A stretch of DNA of 64,000 nucleotides. It comes from Oehlia diaphana (Eukaryota > Glomeromycota > Glomeromycetes > Glomerales > Glomeraceae). The stretch spans positions 253,264-317,263 of the forward strand of contig QZLH01000008.1 of the NCBI GenBank assembly GCA_003833135.1, read 5' to 3'. Positions 11,801 to 23,922 of the stretch are shown here, in pieces. Position 1 is the stretch's first letter. Each line of letters begins with the position of its first letter. Made by a program: the position numbers and the translations under genes. The notes beneath the pieces are model-generated. The model was not told the DNA's origin. It saw only the letters and a list, made by a program, of their open reading frames with translations, and did no database searches.

Positions 11801-13026
11801 TTATTATATTATAATTATATGCTTATTAAATGCTAAAAGTCGCATAATAGGTGTGAAATAAGCGGTTATCATGTTGAAATAGGCGCAGATTTGTCTGCTC
11901 TGGCTTACCATAAAAAAGTCGACCCGTGTTTTATATTCCATTTTTTTCCCATAAAAAGCTCATATTTCCAGAATTAATTTACATGTTTTGAGTCTTACTT
12001 GCCAAATTTATCAATTGGCTATAATTTGTTAAAATTAATAAAAAGGAAATCCGTTGAAAAATTGAGTAATTAATAAAACACTTGTACTTTGCTGTGGAAT
12101 CATGTTCGCGATAAGCCTCGATGTGTTTACATTATTAATGGGTATGTTAGGTCGAAAATGTCTTCTTACAATTCTTTGTCTTCTTAGTTGTTTCTGTCTT
12201 TTTAAGAAGGCATTTTCATTTGTATAACGTATTTTAAAAAATAATATGCGTATATTAGGAGGACGCGTTAAAATCGGGACATTGCTTAATTGTTTTTGCC
12301 CTGTTATTTAAACAACTATATATTAAAAATTTTGTAAAAGAAATAATCTAACCTATTGGCGTTCATGAAAGTAGACCTTAGTCACATTTACATAAAATTA
12401 TGCAAATTTTACCAACCAATAATTCACCATCTTTGATTATATTACACAAAACAAATCGTGCCTTTATCCTTTCTTTTTCGAAACTAATAAATGAAATATT
12501 CTCTCTAGTTAGAAAGTGAAATCTTTTATAATGAATATTCGGTAGTTAATGAAAATTATACACTTGTTTCAATAAAAAAAAAATCAATCGATATATACAA
12601 AAAGACGTACGATATATATATGTAAAATTCTAACAATACATTCCTCTTCAATATGGCTGTGTTTTTTTTTATCGCTCACTCTAGTATCTTATCTATGTTT
12701 TTACTACTTAACAATTAACCATAATTGAAAATAAAAAAAAAATGCTAATATCTCGACAAAAATAATCGTAACAGAAAATAATACTATTTGCTTATATGAA
12801 ACTAAATGAAATATCCGATATTAAAAAAAAATAAGAAGTTCGTTTTACATAATTTTAAATTTTTTAATAAACTTATTGTTATATATAGAATAAACCTTAA
12901 TAATCTTATAAGAAAAGCTTATATATAATCTTTCGTATGCGTGTGTTTGTAATAGACTGATAGTACGTTAAAGAAAAGTATTTAAATGAAGAGAAAACCG
13001 GTCATATTCAGGTACGATTTTTTGCG
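8867..13026. other. Intergenic, no supportable gene
   Basis: AT-rich. At about 9370-9470 a TTTCTGGACA-type word is repeated four times, probably a decayed element. The nested inverted-repeat element at 11421-11922 is listed separately. The frame at 11556-11777 lies inside that element and is dismissed. Confidence 0.6.
11421..11922. mobile_element. Long-TIR element with a second inverted repeat nested inside
   Basis: The left arm GGCTTTTTATGGCAAGCC followed by ACAAATCTGCGCCTATTT is repeated, inverted and about 80-85% similar by eye, at the right end. The arms extend roughly 110-120 bp and include GCATTTAATAA. In the centre, GTCCGGAGCGAA (11657-11668) and its complement (11764-11775) mark a second, nested palindromic element. 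No target duplication was seen for either. No coding capacity. Confidence 0.65.
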
Positions 13027-13404
13027 TTAATTTTCTTTGATAGTTTCATCGTTTTTGTCGGAAGCGATAGAAGGAGGGATCATGAAATTTGCAAGTTTTT
13101 GTAAATTTTCGAGAGTGAATTGTGATAAATCATATTCCACCTCACACGGTATATTGTTTAGTTTAAATTTCGCATTAAATTTGGAAATTTTATCGACTTC
13201 TCTCTTTGGGAGATTTTTGAATTTATCGATAATTTTTTCGAATTTACTTACTTTATCAGAAAAAGTTTTAACACAATTACTCGTATCTTTACAATCCGGA
13301 CAAAGTTTAGGAGGTCTTTTTCTAACTCTCTTGCTATTATTTAGTTTTATTTTTTGAACGTATTGCGATTTCAGTTCATTTTGATTTGAACGTTTTGACG
13401 ACAT
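13027..13404 (-). CDS. Family A small basic CxxC protein, copy 2 (unrecognised)
   Basis: Intronless, 125 residues, the most divergent of the four A copies. It keeps the basic stretch QKIKLNNSKRVRKRP (about 17-31), the CPDC pair (about 35-38), a Lys-rich helix-like middle, FNAKFKLNNIPCEVEYDLS (about 73-91) and FTLENLQKL (about 93-101). Changes are conservative in the core (V to I, L to V) while both tails differ. That pattern is what purifying selection on the core would give. The tail is acidic/Lys-rich rather than Ser-rich. The frame at 13037-13357 on the other strand is its shadow. Function unknown. Confidence 0.8.
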   Translation of the reverse strand: MSSKRSNQNELKSQYVQKIKLNNSKRVRKRPPKLCPDCKDTSNCVKTFSDKVSKFEKIIDKFKNLPKREVDKISKFNAKFKLNNIPCEVEYDLSQFTLENLQKLANFMIPPSIASDKNDETIKEN

Positions 13405-15474
13405 TTCAAAATAAAATAACGGTTCATCTTTAATTACATACTCTATAAATGTAAAAACTCGTGAATACGTACATTTACGGTAATAACATGGAATAAAAAA
13501 AACCCGGAATAAATTTTTTATGGGACCAAATTAATAAAATAAAGTAATTCCCAATTATGGAATGAATGAACTAATTAAAGTAAATAATTCACTCTCGAAA
13601 AAAATTTTACCCAATTTATCCTTTGTAATTTAATTACCAATTAAATGACTGCCAGTTTAAACCTACCTAAATATAGTCGTTATTTCGTTTTTTTTCTTTA
13701 TTTTCGTTATTTACATAAGATCCGATAAGTTTACATTTCATAAGCGTTAAAGTATAATCAATTGACTGAAATGATTCACTTATTATTAAATAAATATGTA
13801 ATACATTAGGTCTATCCAAAAAGACTTTTTTGAAACAGTTATTATTTTACTTTTTTTGGACACAATAGATAATATAGATAATAAGTAATAAATTATGTGG
13901 ATGGTATTATAAAAGGGCCTAATATAAAAAAGCGAAACAATACTTTTGGTATTCTTGGAAAGTATTTTGTATTTCTATTATTGTAATAATAAGATTCCAT
14001 ATTTTTTTGAATCAATGTTTTGGTGTACAATTTGACTAATATATCTACATAGATCTTTCAATTATATTTTTCTGTGATTTGGTTATTTATATTATACACA
14101 TGAACAAAAAGAACATATAATCAAATAATATCTTGTATTCCAAACTTAAAAATAATTGATACATTTCTATTGTCATATTTAGGTTCGGTTATGGATTTTT
14201 CCCTAGGACATGATAGAATTTAGAATATAATATTCCGAATCTTCACTGCGCGTTACATTTGTTACATTTTATACGGACCGTTGCACATTGGTTATATATA
14301 TTTAATGAATTTGATCGCAAAATGAATAATTATTACTCTTAGGTTTAAAGAGTGTAATACTCGGCTGTTTAGTATAAACAAATCAATATTCATTTTAAAA
14401 AGGGAAATGATTAATCTAGGTTCATTATATTACTAAATAGAAGATAAATTTTAATATGTCGAAGTTTTATGAGGTTTTGAAATTATTATTGATTTGTAAT
14501 TTTATCTTGATTAAGGACATTGGCTGATTGGCTTAAACAATTTCTTTTTTGAACCAATTATAGATAAATAATTATTCTTTGATGATAAATTGTAATTATT
14601 TGAATACAAAGAAAATAAATCCAAGTGCTGTTTCATCCATGAACGGGTGCATGATTGTTTTTACAATAGGAATTTTGTTTGTTTTTTTTTTTTATACAAC
14701 GACCAACCAAAAAGTGCTCTCATTTATCGCATTTACTAAGAATTAAGACTAAATAAGAATTATTAATATTAGAACACGTTAAATCAATAATTGATTCTAA
14801 ATTAATCAACAAGCTTACCTTGTTTTACATTAATGGACATGATCATCATAAATTTTTTATACATACTGTCTATATTTTTACAAAATTATAAAGTCAAAGG
14901 AATTTTGATCGACAAATCGCAGTAAGACGTAAGTATGAGATTTAATGTTGAAAAATTTACGAATTTTTACAACTTAATCTAAATAAAATATTGACAACAG
15001 AATAATAATAAAAATGATATTTCGATACCAATTTAAATCTCCGAAGAGTATAGTGGCAGGTTTATCATTTCTATAAACCCCACATACAAATGTTATGTGA
15101 CTCGAAAACTCTATAAGTAATAAAGCAATAAAATATAATTTCAATTCGATAAAATGGTAAATTAAAATAAGCTAAACAATTTCATCGGGTTTGGATTTTT
15201 TATTAAATTAAGTTGGTCATATACTCTTGTTAGATGTCTTTGACAATCATTAATGTACAGAAACGTAAATTGGCATAATTAATATCTAAGACGACTTATT
15301 AAAATAATTATTCTTGATTAAGGCTCGGCTTCTTATTTTTCCGTAGTAAACGGACGATAAAAGTATTTTTCTTGTATGGCATAAATTATTTAGAACTATT
15401 ATAAATTCAAATACAACCAAATAAAAACTTCATGAGCAATAGATAAAATCAGAATAATCAATTATTAAATTTGC

Positions 15475-15510
15475 AAAAGAGAAAGAAGAGAAGAGAAAGA
15501 AGAAGAAAGG
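15475..15510 (+). other. 36-base all-purine GA tract
   Basis: An unbroken run of A and G rich in GAA and GAAGA words. Such tracts can form triplex DNA and slip in replication. There is no gene nearby. Confidence 0.8.
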
Positions 15511-16080
15511 TATTACGAAAAATTAGATTGCGCTTTCATGTAAATACTTTGCTAATAAAAATTAGTTATAATAAATTAAATATTAAGCTAATATAAAAGA
15601 AATACCGACAGCTCATATAGATACGGTACTGAATTTGATTAAATATACTTGCTGAAGAAATATTTTTTTTTTATATAAGAAGCGTTTTTATGTATTTTTC
15701 ACATTAAAAAAAAATTTTTTTTTTTTATTCTAGAAAGGTTAACTCGGAATGGTCAGTTAGATAAAAAGAAAATACAAGAGGTACAAAAATTCTATAGAAG
15801 ATAACTAACTAAAATTGCTCGCCCAACAAAGGGCCCACCCTTCAAGGTGAAGATCGTGTGGATTTCTAAATAAAATAAATATGTAGAAAACATGTCATGT
15901 ATTGTATGTCACGTTTTTCTTTGTACGTATGGTTGCATTTTTTACTATATTACATATACTATAAAAATGTACAGTACGTATTTTATTTTTTATTTTTATA
16001 ACCATGTGAACTAGATTACAGAAAGATAAATAAGAACTATCTATAAAGAAGTCAAACGTTATCTAATACTTACGCTATAA

Positions 16081-16140
16081 TCAAACCGCCCGAGAGCAGG
16101 TGCCACCCTGGTGTGAAAATGTACAGTACGTACTGTACAT
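16081..16140. repeat. Shared 33-bp module followed by a perfect 22-bp palindrome
   Basis: The bases 16081-16113 (ending GCCACCCTGGTG) match, inverted, 44495-44530. Directly after, 16119-16140 is a perfect palindrome centred on TACGTA and built from GTACAGTAC words. The module may be a transposon end; too few copies are visible to decide. Confidence 0.55.
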
Positions 16141-17098
16141 ATCTAGGGGTTACATATGTATGATTTCAAAATCACGTGATCGTACATCCCTCATAAAAAA
16201 ACCAAAAATTTTTTTTTCTTCAATTTTATAATAAACACATTTAAAAACTTAAGTCTTTTACACTTTATTAAATTAATAAACAAATAATCACTATTGACTA
16301 TTATTCTTGAATTTTCAAATACACTATTATAAAATACTAATTACTTTATAAACATTCAAGCTAGCTTGATTGAAATTAATACTTAAGTAATTTTCGCCTG
16401 TAGCCCTGTCGAACAACTTTACTTGAGTTTTCTAAGCTAGCCAAAATACTTAAAATGTGCTATAAAATCGGAAAACAAATACGATAGCACATCGGCTGAT
16501 TGGGGAAATTGGACCTTAATTGTTTCCCTAAACTATTAATGTTACGTAATCTGATTCTCTAAAAACTCAAAAAAAAAATTCTTTTTTTATGCGTTTAAGT
16601 CCTTTTTACTTATGTAGAATCGCGTCTAGCCCTCTTTTTATTATGTATATTATTTAAATCACGTCTAACCCATTGCCTCTCTTCCTAACCCATTGTCCCA
16701 AGTACTATGATCCGTCAAAATATTTATAGAGTATTGATGCGAGTATATAAAATTTTAGGGGATATTTTTGCGATCAGTAAGAGGGACCGTCATATCAATT
16801 GTCAGCCAATAAATTAAACTACGCCACTTAAATATACTTTTGGTGATCTTATTCTATATAGGGACTTCCTCTATCGGCCGATATGGGTAACAAGAGATCG
16901 GCACAAATTTACTAATAGCTCTACGCTCATTCTACGCAAACTCTGTATTGTTACCTTTTCATGTATTGTTCGGGGTCCTCGTCACACGCGTCATATATCA
17001 TGCGGGGTATTACCGTACGGTCCGTACGCTACATACTGTACATAGGTGTATATATACATAACATCTTTTCTATATAATAAATCGTTATAAAACAAATA

Positions 17099-17362
17099 CA
17101 GTCGGACCTCTATGTACTGATACTGTTTTTTGGGGGAAAATATATCGGTGTATCCAAATTAACGTTACATATACCGTCACAATACGGGCCAAAATCCAAC
17201 TAATATTAGCATGTCATGTGATTTTGATGGAACCTTTATTTTAACTCTGGCCAAATTTATAGAAGTGTTGGCCCGAATTAATACCCGTGTGACCTAAAGT
17301 ATCGGTATGTATTAATCAAAGACAAGTATCGGTACATAGAATATCGGTACATAGAGGTCTGT
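17099..17362. mobile_element. Tc1/mariner/pogo-like MITE, about 264 bp
   Basis: The left end CAGTCGGACCTCTATGTAC pairs with the right end (complement ACAGACCTCTATGTACCGAT). Both ends are flanked by TA (17097-17098 and 17363-17364). ATCGGTACATA words are repeated near the right end. Ends of the CAG..ACCTC type with TA targets are typical of pogo-like elements. No transposase fragment was seen. Confidence 0.65.
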
Positions 17363-18580
17363 TAGATATAAACAGAATATTCGGATAAAATTTTTTTACA
17401 TAGCCGTATTATTAAAATAATATTAGAATAATTTCTTTGCAGAATTCAGTGATGCACTGATTACTGTGTTATTACTAGTTGATAAGAAATGAAATAATCG
17501 TAAAATAAATTACGTTATTTTTATTGAAACCACAATAATATTAGTGCGGCTTTGACAGGTAAGAAAAAATATGAAAAAAATATACTCAAAAAACTATTTA
17601 TATAATGCCGGTCAGTGGTTACAGAAGTAAATTTCCGTCTGGAATTATCTAAAAAGACCAGTACGAACAGTACTAATAGAGGTGGTAAACATATAGAATA
17701 GTATAAGCAATGACAATAATTTATCCGATATAAAGATTGTTTATTGATGATTTTAAACTTTTATTCATGCATTTAATTCAAAAAAATACTGTATTGTTCA
17801 TAATCATAATAGATCACAAAAAAAAAAAAAAAAAAGAAAATTTATTTTTAAAATTTTTAATTTAAAAGCTTTTTTACTCAATTGTCGATACAATCAACTG
17901 TGCCGCAGTTCTTGTTTGGCAATTCTAAAACTTAATAAGTGTATAACTATTTGTTATTATTGCTCTGCTTTTCCGAAAAATTAAAAATTTCAACATATTT
18001 CACAAAAGAAATATTATACACCATGCTAATTAAATACTATCACTTTGTAGAGAAATAAAGGCCTCATTAAATCAACTAATTAACTAAGTGATTTATGCAT
18101 GAACTTATTCTCTTATTTTATTAGAATAATACCATTACGTGCACCAAAAACGCTCAATATGTGCATATTGCGTTAATAATTTTGTGATAGACATTAGTTT
18201 TAGAAGCGAATTATGCTTTGTGGAGGTTAAATTGATACGACTAATCAAGCAAAAACTATGATAATATTCGGATACTCTCTCGTTTTACAGTAAGATACTA
18301 ATTACAGTATATGTGCGTATATATATTAATGACTTATTAGAAGAATACTGTATTCGTTCAGGAATAGAAAAATGAGAAACTAAACTATATTAAATTAGGA
18401 TACTTAAGGGATAGTAAAATTCTTGTCACATTCTGATAGGATGCAGTGCATTATTGCTATCAGAAAATCTAAAAATATTTAAGCCCTAAAAATTCCTTTG
18501 GTAAGGATTTTTAAGTATATTATATCCAAGCTTCATACAACAAAATTTCATCAAATAACACGAAAATACAAAGTCTTCCA

Positions 18581-18789
18581 ATGTCATCAAGAAATTGTAG
18601 ACAGCGTGGAACATCACGATTTATTAACGAAATCGCGTTTCACAAATTCGATTGATAAATAAAACTATTGATCGAATCGCCCGAATAACTACGCCACAAA
18701 TTTCAAATGAAAATGACTTCTTTAATGGAACAAGTTTTTATGTTAACAATAGTTTCGAACATTTAATTTTACCTCTGGATTTTCGATAA
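18581..18789 (+). pseudogene. Family B copy 2, broken by an out-of-frame deletion
   Basis: It starts like copy 1 (MSSRN, then TSRFIN) after the same CTTCCA-ATG context. It then loses about a dozen codons and changes frame, so the first frame hits TGA at 18653-18655. In the third frame the core continues openly: NRVSQIRLINKTIDRIARIT, then PQISNENDFFNGTSFY and a C-terminus like that of 8502, ending TAA at 18787-18789. The intact downstream frame suggests a recent loss or an assembly/sequencing error at about 18625-18640. Confidence 0.8.
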
Positions 18790-18996
18790 ACTCTTCATTG
18801 TTTCGCTAATATAATTTTCATAACATTTTCATACCGTAACTTTTTTTTTAAAAAAAAAAAACTTCGTGCTTTATAATAAATTGCGTTTCTAGTATGTCGT
18901 AAAAAATTGGTTTTTTATTTCATCACAAACACAATAAATATTATAGTAGAATGTACAAGATAGTGGTCTTTAGAATATTTTATTATAATTTATAAA

Positions 18997-19177
18997 CCCA
19001 GTAAAAAGTCCTGTACTGAATTCATATGAGGTTTGTATTGAATTTATACATGAGCACGTTTGGTACAAAAAATTGGACCATAAATGGGATAAAATTAAAA
19101 TAAATATGGCCAAATTTTATACCGAATGGGCTCATTTCATAATTGGCCTATATTTGGTACAAGAACTTTTTACTGGG
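18997..19177. mobile_element. CCCAGTAAAAAGT-type MITE, 181 bp
   Basis: The ends CCCAGTAAAAAGTCCTGTAC and CCCAGTAAAAAGTTCTTGTA (complement) are inverted. The flanks are AAA on both sides, consistent with a 3-bp target duplication as in the CCCTATAAAAA family. No coding capacity. Confidence 0.65.
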
Positions 19178-19883
19178 AAATTATCATATGTTTTTATATA
19201 AGACTTTTTACAGTATATATTTGTCATTCAATGAACTTCGATTAGAGTAATTTTAAGTTTTTTTTTTTCTGTTTGATTTTAAAGATTTAAAATTTATACA
19301 TATTGGAATACGATATATAAGATTTATTTTAGAGTTCAATTATTACCACGTTATTTTGCAACCTCGATGAATATATCCACCTTTACCGATGATCCTAAAT
19401 CATCAAACGAAATGAAAGTACAAAAATTTTCTATTTGTATTTGTATTCAAATAATTTAAAATTATTCAACGACCTTTTTTTTTTAACTTACTTTAATATT
19501 TACTTAGCTTGTAAATAAAAATAGTTGCAAAAGCTTTTATTTTTAAGCATATTTTGGGATATTATCGTTTAAATTTATGTTTTGTACTATGAACAATACA
19601 AATTATAATTGGCCTTCTATTAAATGAGAAAGTTTCAATTAATAAACTGAATAAAATTTATAAAATTATTATATAGTTGAAAAATCCGTATTTAATATCT
19701 GAAAAGTGAGTAGTAAATAGTAATCAACCTTTTAAAGATAGTGTAAAATCTGTATCTATTTATCATAAAACTGGTCTCCGGTAACTAAATATGGAATATA
19801 ACTTAAGGATGTTTATATAATAATACGTTCGATAAAGTTACAATAGTTTCTACGCGGATTTAAAATAGAATTATACGCAGCGC

Positions 19884-19935
19884 TTTCGAATGGTTATTCG
19901 TAATTTGTAACCGTAATCGATTGAATTAGAAGTTA
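19884..19935 (-). pseudogene. Weak family B remnant (minus strand)
   Basis: The plus-strand words TTCGAATGG and TTATTCGTAATTTGT resemble the complement of the family B core around ITNNP (compare 8605-8635 and the complement of 29640-29675). The similarity is short, so chance cannot be ruled out. Confidence 0.3.
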
Positions 19936-20140
19936 GTGATTTTTTTTATTTCAATTCTAAAAAACATTTATACATTATCCAATAAATACATCCGCAGCAG
20001 TATATTATATCACGTATAAAACACATGAAATTTATTTCGTGGTTTGATTTGAAGTAATCTTTAAAAGACAAAATAGCCACAACAATTATTATTCACAGAA
20101 ATAGTTTAGTTAAAATTCTCTTCGATATAGAATTAATAAT

Positions 20141-20215
20141 AACGATTCGATGACGAATAACTAAAACAAATTTAAAATGATAACTGAATATCTCTAATGA
20201 AGAAAATAATTTAGT
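20141..20215 (+). pseudogene. Weak family B remnant (plus strand)
   Basis: The words CGAATAACTA, ACAAATTT, AAATGA and TCTAATGAAG follow in the same order and near the same spacing as in the core of the broken copy at 18672-18740. There are many mismatches and no open frame. Confidence 0.4.
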
Positions 20216-22300
20216 GACTAGTGACTCTGCAAGTCAAAATAACATAAGTTCGACAAAGGTTCAGTTTACTTATAATAAAAAATAAGTGTACTAAATAAGG
20301 CGAAGTAAAGTCTTCATTCCCGATATTCCCGATAAAAATTTTTCAGAAAAATGATCACGTGTCATTTTAAATCATATAAGCGAGGTACTGTATTTAATGA
20401 TAATGTCAGTCAGCATTAAAAGACAATAAAACTCCGGTATTTATCTAAAAAAAGGAAAGTCTAGCTATATTGAGGTTATTATGTTATAACTAAGCACGTG
20501 AAACATTTGTCCGATAGATGTTCAATAAATTTTGGTTACATAATAAATTAGTTCGTCTTACGTCATAAAGTTTTAACAAACAAAGACGTAATCACTATTA
20601 TTATTAGTTTACAATTTTATTATGAATTAGGCTTACCAATATTGTCATTTTGGTAATTTAGTAAGGTTCGTTTTTTGTTAGACCCTGTTCTCTATTTTGG
20701 ATTCATTCTATAATTAGAACAAAATATTTGCATCTGACTAATACTATGGGTTATGTCTTGTGTCTTATGCAACATATGCTGTACAGTTACTGTATTTACC
20801 AATGATTATAAATCAAAATATTCCGTAAAATTCAGTAAAATCCAGGAAAGCCTTATAAATTCCCTGAATATGCTACATTACGAAAAACCTAAAAACCTGG
20901 AATTTAAAACCGACGGTCAACTCTTTTTTTATATATATAAAAAAAAAATACAAAATCTTAATTGTTAAATCGCGAAACTTTTACCCAACTATAAATTTAC
21001 TAACAAAATACAACAATTCTTAATTTTTATTCTCAGTAAAAACAATTTCGGCGGCTAAACATATTTTAGCATTTAAATTCTAAATTATCCGAAAACAATA
21101 CTATTATTTCTTTTTTTATTCAACTAAATAAAATAAAATCATGCATATGTGCATAATTATTATTGATTTCCGTTACATTTTTATAAATGAACGTTCTAGA
21201 AGTTTGTGTAGCGTTTTACAAATTTTATTTCCAATCATTTCAATCGTTTTGAATATGAAATTAATAAAAGTATATTTATAAATCGTATGGCAACAGGTTA
21301 TGTTATGGCATGATTTATACTTATTGAAAAGTAAAGTTTTGTGTCAAATTAAATTGATGAAACCAAAAGTAAGATAGTTAGCAGAATAAACTATTTAATA
21401 CACGGCATTAAATGTATCAAATATGACATAAGAAATTATTATTTAAGCATATTACAGATTTCCATGCAATAAATTCACATTATATGATATAAATAATCAC
21501 TTATATTATGCATTGTGTGACAAATCTATCACAAACCTAGGTTGGATATGTTATATATTTTAAGTGACTAATACTTGAATTTTAAATTCAATTAAATCCT
21601 GAATTTCGGTCAATTGTATTCCAAAATTAATGAATAATGTCAAATTTTTAATTTTCCCGCGTATTACTAAACCGCGAATTCATTTTTGTAATCATATACT
21701 TTGTGAATATCAAACAACAATCTCTTGAGGATACAAATAGGCGATGAAAATAAACACGAATAAGAAACGCACCGACATTTGATTGGTTAAATATGAAATC
21801 AGCTTTCAAATTTAAAAAAGATGAATTTCTAATTTATTCGTTCATATATAGGTGACACAGAAAAGGGTAAATTTCCAATCAAACATAATTCAATCTGTGA
21901 ATCACCCAATATTTATTAGACATTATTAGAAGATATTTTGTGTTTGTAGTCTTTAATTAAGTGAAGCGCATCGTTTATCAAAGTTTGATATAAGGTTGTG
22001 GTAAATTGTGCATAATGTTTAACGGAACTAATTTATTAATTATTCAGCGACAAATTTGTATTTGTAATAAAATATAGTTTAATTCTGTCTAAACTTAATA
22101 AACTAATTAAACAAACTCTATTAAAAACATTATGTAAAAAACTAGGAAATAAGTGCACACTAAATCATCAATACTTGATACAAAATAATATTCATTCGTA
22201 ACATAATTTTAATTTTTCTGACAAAATATAAATGCTTAAAATTCCGTTAAATAAAGAATTAAAAAACACATATTCAACATAATAAATTGAATTAAAACAA

Positions 22301-22657
22301 TTAGTTATTTGGTTTGCAATTTGGAGTTGTAAAAATTACCAACTTTTGTAAGTTTTCTAATGTAAAATTTGATAAATCATATTCCAATTCACAAGGAACA
22401 TTATTTAAAGAGAACTTCGCATTGAATATGGAAAGTTTGTTTTCGGTTTTATTTTTTGGAAGATTCATAAAATTATCAACAATTTCTTCGATTCTGCTTA
22501 CTTTACTAGAAAGTAACTTAATATAATCGTTTGATTCTTCACAATCCGTGCATATTAGCTTTGAAGGCTTCCTCCTAGTCCTCTTGTTATTATTTAACTT
22601 AATCTTTTGAACGTATGGCTTGCCACATGTTCTTGATCCATAATTTTTTGATGACAT
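22301..22657 (-). CDS. Family A small basic CxxC protein, copy 3 (unrecognised)
   Basis: Intronless, 118 residues. It carries MSSKNYGSR at the start, YVQKIKLNNNKRTRRKP (about 15-31), the pair C-T-D-C (about 36-39), a helix-like Glu/Lys stretch around SRIEEIVDNF (about 53-62), FNAKFSLNNVPCELEYDLS (about 77-95) and FTLENLQKL (about 97-105). The tail is short and ends at NN. Its first 20 coding bases differ from those of family B copy 1 (8783) at only two positions. A TATA-type box lies about 95 bp upstream. Function unknown. The frames on the opposite strand are shadows. Confidence 0.8.
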   Translation of the reverse strand: MSSKNYGSRTCGKPYVQKIKLNNNKRTRRKPSKLICTDCEESNDYIKLLSSKVSRIEEIVDNFMNLPKNKTENKLSIFNAKFSLNNVPCELEYDLSNFTLENLQKLVIFTTPNCKPNN

Positions 22658-22747
22658 TTGAACGAAAGTCTTAAAATAAAGTTTGTGAGTTACTTTTTTT
22701 TTCTTTTTTTTATTTTTTTTTTTTACGTGTTGACGAGAAATATAGTG

Positions 22748-22755
22748 TTTTTATA
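22748..22755 (-). promoter_or_regulatory. Possible TATA box of family A gene at 22657
   Basis: On the minus strand this reads TATAAAAACAC, about 95 bp before the ATG. A second AATATAAAAGAGG lies just beyond. The spacing is longer than for copies 1 and 4. Confidence 0.35.
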
Positions 22756-22969
22756 CCTCTTTTATATTTTTAAGACTGTGGCATGCTTACCAGATTTGGC
22801 AATATCATTGGTCACACTTGCACATATAATTAAAGTACATCTTGTATTCTTGTTCAGAGCTCAAAGGTTATACTTATTTTTATTATTTGGTAAAATTGAA
22901 TATTATTGGTTCTACTATTAATCCACGGATTATCCGCGACCCGATTCCGATCCGATTCATCCGCGTAAG

Positions 22970-23210
22970 CCCTATAAAAAATATTGTTTAAGTGTTCGAT
23001 TTTTTGTTCGGAAAATCGACCCCATTCCGAACATTAATTTACCTGACATTTATTGAACATTCATCATGATATTGTACGTTTTTTATGTAGTTAAAAATTC
23101 TCAATCTCCACATCTTGTATTAAATTGTAACAAATATTGTATAATAGCATGGAGTGTCCGGAAAATTGAGCCCATTCCGAATATTTATCGGACAAACATT
23201 TTTTATAGGG
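22970..23210. mobile_element. CCCTATAAAAA-type MITE, 241 bp
   Basis: The ends CCCTATAAAAAATATTGTT and CCCTATAAAAAATGTTTGTC (complement) are inverted, with a 3-bp target duplication AAG on both sides (22967-22969 and 23211-23213). Inside, GTTCGGAAAATCGACCCCAT (from 23009) is repeated directly near 23156, so each half also carries a direct repeat. Confidence 0.75.
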
Positions 23211-23728
23211 AAGTGATCCGTACGTATAATTAAATTTAGTTTTAATTCAATTTATTTACTCATGTAGAATAACGTTTCTGATAAAAGAGTCCCGGACCTT
23301 CCCTCCCAATTTCCATTTACCTCAAGAAGTTCCAAAAAACCATTCATGCGTTCCAGTAGTAGTTGTTTTGAAAAAAGAATGAACGTTAATAACGTTCCCG
23401 AAAAGAGACCGGGCAAACTCTTTACCCATATCCTCATGTACAATGCAAACGAGCTGTAAAATGTTCAAATTCACCTAATGTAAATTTACCATCTAGCCGA
23501 TCTCAATCCATCCGTTAACCGAATGCACATGATAGATGACAGATATCCGAATTTGAACACTAGGATGGTAATGATCTTTGTTCTGGACTTAAAAAAACTT
23601 ATAAAATTTAATATTTTTTTATTTACCCAACTATGCCGTTCTTTTTCTTTTTTAAATAAATCTTTTTTCCCCGGACGGCCGGGCGAAATTAATATTAATT
23701 TTATTTATTTGCCTAATATAAAGTATAG

Positions 23729-23922
23729 CCCTATAAAAACGAAATGTGTTAAATTTATTTTAAATTCGTGTTCATGTGTAATAAATGTTAAAAAAGCATC
23801 ATTTTATCCGATTTATTTCTTATTACAAAAAAACAAAAATTAAACAAAATGGTGCTTTTTTAGACATTTATTACACATGACACAAATTTAAAACAAATTC
23901 AACACATTTCGTTTTTATAGGG
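23729..23922. mobile_element. CCCTATAAAAA-type MITE forming a near-perfect hairpin, 194 bp
   Basis: Two arms of about 78 bp starting CCCTATAAAAACGAAATGTG match as inverted copies with only about eight differences by eye. A central loop of about 35-40 bp separates them. The 3-bp target duplication is TAG (23726-23728 and 23923-23925). The high arm identity suggests recent origin. Transcribed, it would give a long double-stranded RNA stem. Confidence 0.85.

Larger units (their letters stand above)
13405..18580. other. Intergenic, no supportable gene
   Basis: Apart from the items listed separately (15475-15510, 16081-16140, 17099-17362), this holds only AT-rich DNA, poly-A/T runs and short imperfect repeats. 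A duplicated stretch at 13438-13503 matches 690-765. Confidence 0.6.
18790..22300. other. Intergenic with MITE and family B remnants
   Basis: Contains a T9A12 tract at 18841-18861, the MITE at 18997-19177 and two weak family B remnants (19884-19935 and 20141-20215). The frame at 20753-20968 has no support beyond being open. The rest is AT-rich sequence with nothing recognisable. Confidence 0.6.

Noticed and set aside
23523..23843. 106-codon frame
   Set aside because: Its right half lies in the hairpin MITE at 23729-23922 and its left half has no recognisable content.
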